From the NCBI GenBank assembly GCA_946061515.1, contig CAMGRL010000006.1, forward strand, positions 1 through 64,000: a stretch of DNA of 64,000 nt, given 5' to 3'. This document shows positions 60,629 through 64,000 of the stretch, piece after piece (position 1 is the stretch's first letter; each line of letters starts with the position of its first letter). The position numbers were made by a program, and so were the translations under genes. The notes beneath the pieces were generated by a model. That model was not told the DNA's origin. It saw only the letters and a program-made list of their open reading frames with translations, and did no database searches. The stretch is from an uncultured Clostridia bacterium (GTDB lineage Bacteria > Bacillota > Clostridia > Oscillospirales > Oscillospiraceae).

Positions 60629-60791
60629 ATACTAATCCCTGATAAAAACATTCAACGCTTTCCGGCAAAATTTGCGCCATGCTGCGTTGGCTTTCTTGAC
60701 CATATATCTCCATTATGCTCTGCGAAAGCCGCCTTGCCTGCCACAAATTTTGCGCGGAAATCCAATAAAGCTTTTTATCCGGGATTAGTAT
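60629..60791. mobile_element. 163-bp MITE-like element, left copy
   Basis: Terminal inverted repeats ATACTAATCCC-GATAAAAA and the complement ending GGGATTAGTAT, about 20 bp with one mismatch. Inner inverted repeats around GGCAAAATTTGCGCC. Non-coding. A related element with the same ATACTAAT ends lies at 62772. The rest of 60606-60944 shows no other feature apart from AT-rich sequence ahead of the regulator gene. Confidence 0.7.
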
Positions 60792-60944
60792 CAGGCCGGT
60801 CCTGAAGGAGCAGAATAAGAAATGGACCAACGGAAGCCCGGAAAAATTCCGTCGAAATCTTGCTTTTTTTCGCAAGTGCTGGTAATCTATAGTTAAAAAA
60901 ACGAAAGTGTTTTTCATCCGCATAAAGCGAGGTGTGGGGTTTTC

Positions 60945-62186
60945 ATGAAAAAAAAGAGCAGGCCCTTGTGCGAAAAGCCCAGAAGCGGCGTTTTCTGCGG
61001 TCCGGACAAGTACCTGGCGCTCCAGGAATACACCATCACCGAGGAGATGTACCCGGTAATGGAGCTGGACAGCTATTTTGTCTTTGTCCGCAGCGGCAAA
61101 GGGATTTTTATCATCAACGGCGAGGAGTTTCATGTGGAGCCCGGCTGCATGGCCTGGATCCAGGCCACCCAGGTGCTCACCATCTGCCCGGACTTCGGCG
61201 ATCCGATGTGTCTCTGGGTATGCGCCTACGATTATCAGCTCCTCAGCTACTATCTCTTCCGCCAGATCAGCGCCACCAACGAGACGGAGATCGTCAACGG
61301 CATCCCGGTCATCGGCCCGGAGGGGCAGGAGCTGCGGGATATCGAGCGGCTTTTCTGCCAGTTCCGGGAGCTCTGCAAAAAAGGCAGCCGGGGCTCCGCG
61401 GTGATCCGAAGCTCCTATCTGCGGAAAATTGAGATCCTGTACAACCGGGTGGCGGGCAGAATGCGGGACCAGTACAAGACCAGCGACATGCCCCTTGGCC
61501 GCCGGGCCAGCCTGTATATCGCCGCCCACAGCGCGGAAAACCTGAGCTCCGAAAAGGTGGCCAAGGCCGTAGGCGCCAGTGAGTCGGCCATGAACCACGC
61601 CCTGCTGGTGGTGACGGGGATGAATTTCAACCAATATCTCAGCCGTCTGCGGCTGGTGCTGGCCACCACCTATTTTCTCTATGACAGCCTCCCCTTTGAC
61701 TATATCGCCTCCATCTCCGGCTTCAATATGGATATCACCTTCTTCCGCCGCTTCAAGAGCTTAACCGGCATGACGCCCCAGAGCTACCGGGAGCAGATGC
61801 TCTGCGACGGCAAGGACGGCAGCATCTACCGGGGTATGATCATGAGCGAGACACTGATCTCCGCCATCAGCTATCTCTATGAAAATCTGACGGAGTATAT
61901 CGACGTGGAGACGCTGGCCAAAGCCCTTTATACTTCAGGCAGCATCCTGCGCAGCCAGTTTAAATCCCGCCTGAACACCAGCTACAAGCAGGTGCTGTCC
62001 CAGTTCCGGGTACGCTACGCGGAAGCCCTGCTGACCACCACGGATCTGCCCACGGTGGATATCGCCATCGAGTCCGGCTTCGGCTCGGACAGGACCATGG
62101 GCAGAGTGTTTTACAGCATCAACGGCATGACTCCCTGCGAGTTCAGGAAGCTGCGCACCGGCAGGAGAAGCAGAAATGGTAAATAA
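60945..62186 (+). CDS. Transcription regulator with cupin-like domain and two tandem AraC DNA-binding domains
   Basis: A 413-aa regulator. Residues ~20-140 form a cupin-like sensor (SGKGIFIINGEEFHVEPGCMAWI). A first AraC domain spans ~185-285 (SSEKVAKAVGASESAMNHAL then IASISGFNMDITFFRRFKSLTGMTPQSYR). A second complete AraC domain spans ~303-408 (DVETLAKALYTSGSILRSQF then IAIESGFGSDRTMGRVFYSINGMTPCEFR). Two full AraC domains in one chain is unusual. It overlaps the following cupin gene by 11 nt. Given its place among bai genes, it may sense bile acids and activate them, as AraC-type bai regulators do in C. scindens. The ligand is inferred. Confidence 0.88.
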   Translation: MKKKSRPLCEKPRSGVFCGPDKYLALQEYTITEEMYPVMELDSYFVFVRSGKGIFIINGEEFHVEPGCMAWIQATQVLTICPDFGDPMCLWVCAYDYQLLSYYLFRQISATNETEIVNGIPVIGPEGQELRDIERLFCQFRELCKKGSRGSAVIRSSYLRKIEILYNRVAGRMRDQYKTSDMPLGRRASLYIAAHSAENLSSEKVAKAVGASESAMNHALLVVTGMNFNQYLSRLRLVLATTYFLYDSLPFDYIASISGFNMDITFFRRFKSLTGMTPQSYREQMLCDGKDGSIYRGMIMSETLISAISYLYENLTEYIDVETLAKALYTSGSILRSQFKSRLNTSYKQVLSQFRVRYAEALLTTTDLPTVDIAIESGFGSDRTMGRVFYSINGMTPCEFRKLRTGRRSRNGK

Positions 62187-62772
62187 AAACGTATTTGAAA
62201 AGGAACAGGGCACGCCGGAAAAGGTCCCTGGCAAACCGATTTTTTTCGGTTCCCATGACTATTTTGTGGAAAACGTGCTGCCGGACAACATTCAGGCCCG
62301 GCTGCGCCGGATCAGCGCCCCCACCCCCTATGTGAATAACCGGGACGAGGTGTTTCTCCTGGTGCGTTCCGGCACCGGCACCATGACGGTGAACGGGCTG
62401 GAGTACCGGCTCAAGCCCAACACCCTCATCAACCTGGGTCCCTTCCACCGTTACCGCTTCATCCCCGACAAGGGCACGGCCCTGGAGATCGCCGACAGCC
62501 GCATGAACAGTGGCACCTATGTCTACATGATCGCCAACCCCTACCTGAAGCGCAAGCAGTTTTTCGTCACCTCCGAGCCGCCGGTGGTGCATCTGACCGG
62601 TCTGCTGGCCGAGGTGGCCAACGACGCCATGACCGGCCTGCTGGCCGAAATGGAGAACAAATCTGAGGACAGAATGCAGCTCTGCTTCTGCTATATGATG
62701 GACCTGTTCGGCATCATTACCGACATGATGCCCAAGAGCTATTTCCGCAAAACCGATGCCGGAAACGACTGA
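62176..62772 (+). CDS. Cupin-domain protein without DNA-binding domain
   Basis: A 198-aa protein. Residues ~25-130 form a cupin-like sensor resembling the N-terminal part of AraC regulators (NNRDEVFLLVRSGTGTMTVNGLEYRLKPNTLINLGPFHRYRF). The C-terminal ~60 residues are helical, where the dimerisation helices of AraC proteins lie, but no helix-turn-helix follows. It starts inside the end of the double-AraC gene, an 11-nt overlap. It might pair with that regulator as a separate ligand-binding subunit. This is inference; a metabolic cupin is the alternative. Confidence 0.75.
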   Translation: MVNKNVFEKEQGTPEKVPGKPIFFGSHDYFVENVLPDNIQARLRRISAPTPYVNNRDEVFLLVRSGTGTMTVNGLEYRLKPNTLINLGPFHRYRFIPDKGTALEIADSRMNSGTYVYMIANPYLKRKQFFVTSEPPVVHLTGLLAEVANDAMTGLLAEMENKSEDRMQLCFCYMMDLFGIITDMMPKSYFRKTDAGND

Positions 62773-62932
62773 TACTAATTCTTGATTAAAAGATTTAATC
62801 AGCGGCGCAGGGATATTGGTGCAAGACAAGGCAGAGGAACGCCGCCATACTTTGTGTATGGCAAGTGACGATAACACAGTATTGCACCAATAGACCAAGC
62901 TGATATTAAAGATTGAAATCGAGAATTAGTAT
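62772..62932. mobile_element. 161-bp MITE-like element, right copy
   Basis: Ends ATACTAATTCTTGATT and the complement AATC-AGAATTAGTAT. Inner repeats TTGGTGCAA/TTGCACCAA and a central GCCATAC/GTATGGC make a long nested hairpin. It starts on the last base of the cupin gene's stop codon. Related to the copy at 60629 by ends and size, diverged in the centre. Confidence 0.7.
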
Positions 62933-62943
62933 GAGGGAAAACA

Positions 62944-63024
62944 CCCCATATTCTGAATTTGACCGGCTGTACGGGTCCTTATGTCCAGGCATCGGCGCGG
63001 CGAGGTCGGAATATGGGGTTTTAT
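62944..63024 (+). terminator. Terminator-like long hairpin after the regulator pair
   Basis: CCCCATATTC and GAATATGGGG enclose a ~55-nt structured loop and are followed by TTTTAT. It probably ends the regulator transcript. 63025-63222 carries the leader of the next gene; no confident -35/-10 was found, and AAGAAAGGAAG precedes the ATG. Confidence 0.6.
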
Positions 63025-63222
63025 CGTATTTCTGCTGGTAAAAGTTTATTTTTTGGCATACGGATATGCGAAAGAAAAGGATATTTTGGCGGTCTATGGC
63101 TCCGGAAAACTGTTAAAATATTGTCGCACGAATAAAAAATCTGGTGGCGTGTAACGGGGTTTGGGAAGGCCCCTGAGTCAGTCAACACTATTTTTATTTG
63201 AGAAGAAAGGAAGTACTTCAAC

Positions 63223-63990
63223 ATGTTTGAAAACGAATTCAAAGGCAAAGTAGTAGTCATCAGCGGCGGCAGCCGTGGTATCGGCTTTGCAGCCGTCAAG
63301 GGCTTTCTGGCCAACGGCGCAAAGGTCTGCTTCCTCAGCCACTATGAGGAGACCGGCGCAAAGGCTCTGGCCGCGCTGAAGGAGATCAACCCCGACTACG
63401 AAGTCATGACCAAGGCCATCGACCTGTGCGATTTCAAGGCAGCTCAGGATCTGTACAAGGAAGTCATTGCCAAGTGGGGCCGCATCGACGTGCTCATCAA
63501 CAACGCTGGTACCGACTGCCCCACCTGGCTCACCAAGCTGAAACAGTCCGAGTGGGACGCCGTCTGCAACCTGAACCAGAAGGCTGTCTTCAACATGAGC
63601 AAGTACGCCATTGATTACCTGAAGAAGACCAAGGGCTGCATCATCAACACCGCCTCCGTCGCCGGCGTTTACGGCTCCCCCACCGGTCTGCCCTACCCCG
63701 CCTCCAAGGCCGCTGTTATCGCCATGACCAAGTCCATGGCTTACTCCTTCGCTCCCAACGGCGTTCGCGTCAACTGCATCGCTCCGGGCGTTGTTGAGAC
63801 CGACATGACCGCCGGCATGCCCGACTTCGCCAAGAAGTCCGTCGGCGACACCATCCCCATGAAGCGCTTCGGCCAGCCCGAGGATATTGCCAACGCCATG
63901 ATGTTCCTGGCCTCCAGCGCAGCATCCTACGTCACCGGCGCCTGCCTGCAGGTAGACGGCGGCTACCGTCCCAGCAACCTGCTCAACTGA
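63223..63990 (+). CDS. BaiA-like short-chain dehydrogenase
   Basis: A 255-aa SDR predicted to oxidise or reduce a hydroxysteroid hydroxyl with NAD(P). SGGSRGIGFAAVKGFLANGAKV matches the BaiA cofactor region (GGTRGIGFAAAK in C. scindens). NNAGTD, NTASVAGVYGS and YPASKAAVIAMT give the catalytic set, and APGVVETDMTAG and VDGGYRPS close it. BaiA makes and later reduces the 3-oxo group in 7-dehydroxylation. Like baiE, baiCD and baiH it avoids CGG arginine codons, unlike the first SDR. The gene ends 10 nt before the window edge, so its downstream neighbour is not visible. Confidence 0.87.
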   Translation: MFENEFKGKVVVISGGSRGIGFAAVKGFLANGAKVCFLSHYEETGAKALAALKEINPDYEVMTKAIDLCDFKAAQDLYKEVIAKWGRIDVLINNAGTDCPTWLTKLKQSEWDAVCNLNQKAVFNMSKYAIDYLKKTKGCIINTASVAGVYGSPTGLPYPASKAAVIAMTKSMAYSFAPNGVRVNCIAPGVVETDMTAGMPDFAKKSVGDTIPMKRFGQPEDIANAMMFLASSAASYVTGACLQVDGGYRPSNLLN

Positions 63991-64000
63991 GCATAAGGCA

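Noticed and set aside
1-64000. tRNA, rRNA, integrase or attachment site marking an island
   Set aside because: None was seen by eye in the intergenic regions; a tRNAscan and an att-site search would be needed to exclude them fully.

Overview
The window looks like chromosome from a gut Clostridia bacterium, most likely of the Oscillospiraceae/Ruminococcaceae. This is inferred from the GC-rich coding sequence, the strong AGGAGG ribosome binding sites, the Gram-positive surface features (an IPGTG sorting signal, SpaA/Cna-B domains, PlsY, TupA-like and sugar-transfer ATP-grasp ligases) and a set of bile-acid-inducible (bai) homologues. No phage, plasmid, CRISPR, tRNA or rRNA was seen. The GC-rich genes cast many long antisense shadow ORFs, which are left out.

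Layout. 0-2.6 kb: end of an unknown gene, a palindromic repeat, then a sugar nucleotidyltransferase with galE. 2.6-14.6 kb: two ECF-sigma/membrane-protein modules (one adds a solute-binding-like lipoprotein), a large coiled-coil membrane protein, a tRNA-dihydrouridine synthase, a Na/Pi cotransporter, a pseudouridine synthase, a small zinc ribbon and a GNAT acetyltransferase. 14.7-25.6 kb: an SpaA/Cna-B wall-anchored protein, prmA, a response regulator-kinase-HtrA operon, a repeat-riddled stretch that truncates an InlB-repeat pseudogene, and a PepV-type dipeptidase. 25.8-37.4 kb: a second coiled-coil membrane protein, an LRR lipoprotein behind a strong promoter and a 24-bp palindrome, plsY, several transporters (AEC, NSS, BrnQ, MATE), a Nif11-like protein, a flavin-binding protein and an isochorismatase-family hydrolase. 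37.4-43.4 kb: a glycogen operon (glgB-glgA-GH13).

43.5-54.4 kb, minus strand: an 11-kb, tightly packed surface-polymer operon with four sugar-transfer-associated ATP-grasp proteins, one TupA-like ATP-grasp, two GT2 glycosyltransferases, a polysaccharide pyruvyl transferase, UDP-glucose dehydrogenase, and a sodium/solute symporter with a 34-aa partner. A coupled 40-aa ORF sits between TupA and the next ATP-grasp. The content suggests a glucuronate-containing polymer decorated with amino acids (teichuronopeptide-like); this is inference.

54.5-64 kb: a rearranged bile-acid 7-dehydroxylation-type locus. baiCD, baiE and an SDR read on the minus strand, baiH diverges from them, and then come a regulator with two tandem AraC DNA-binding domains, a cupin-only protein and a second, BaiA-like SDR. 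BaiE keeps all five residues known to matter in the 7-alpha-dehydratase. Two related ~160-bp MITE-like elements bracket the regulator pair. baiB, baiF, baiG and baiI are not in the window. This locus and the multi-ATP-grasp operon are the two systems most worth following up.
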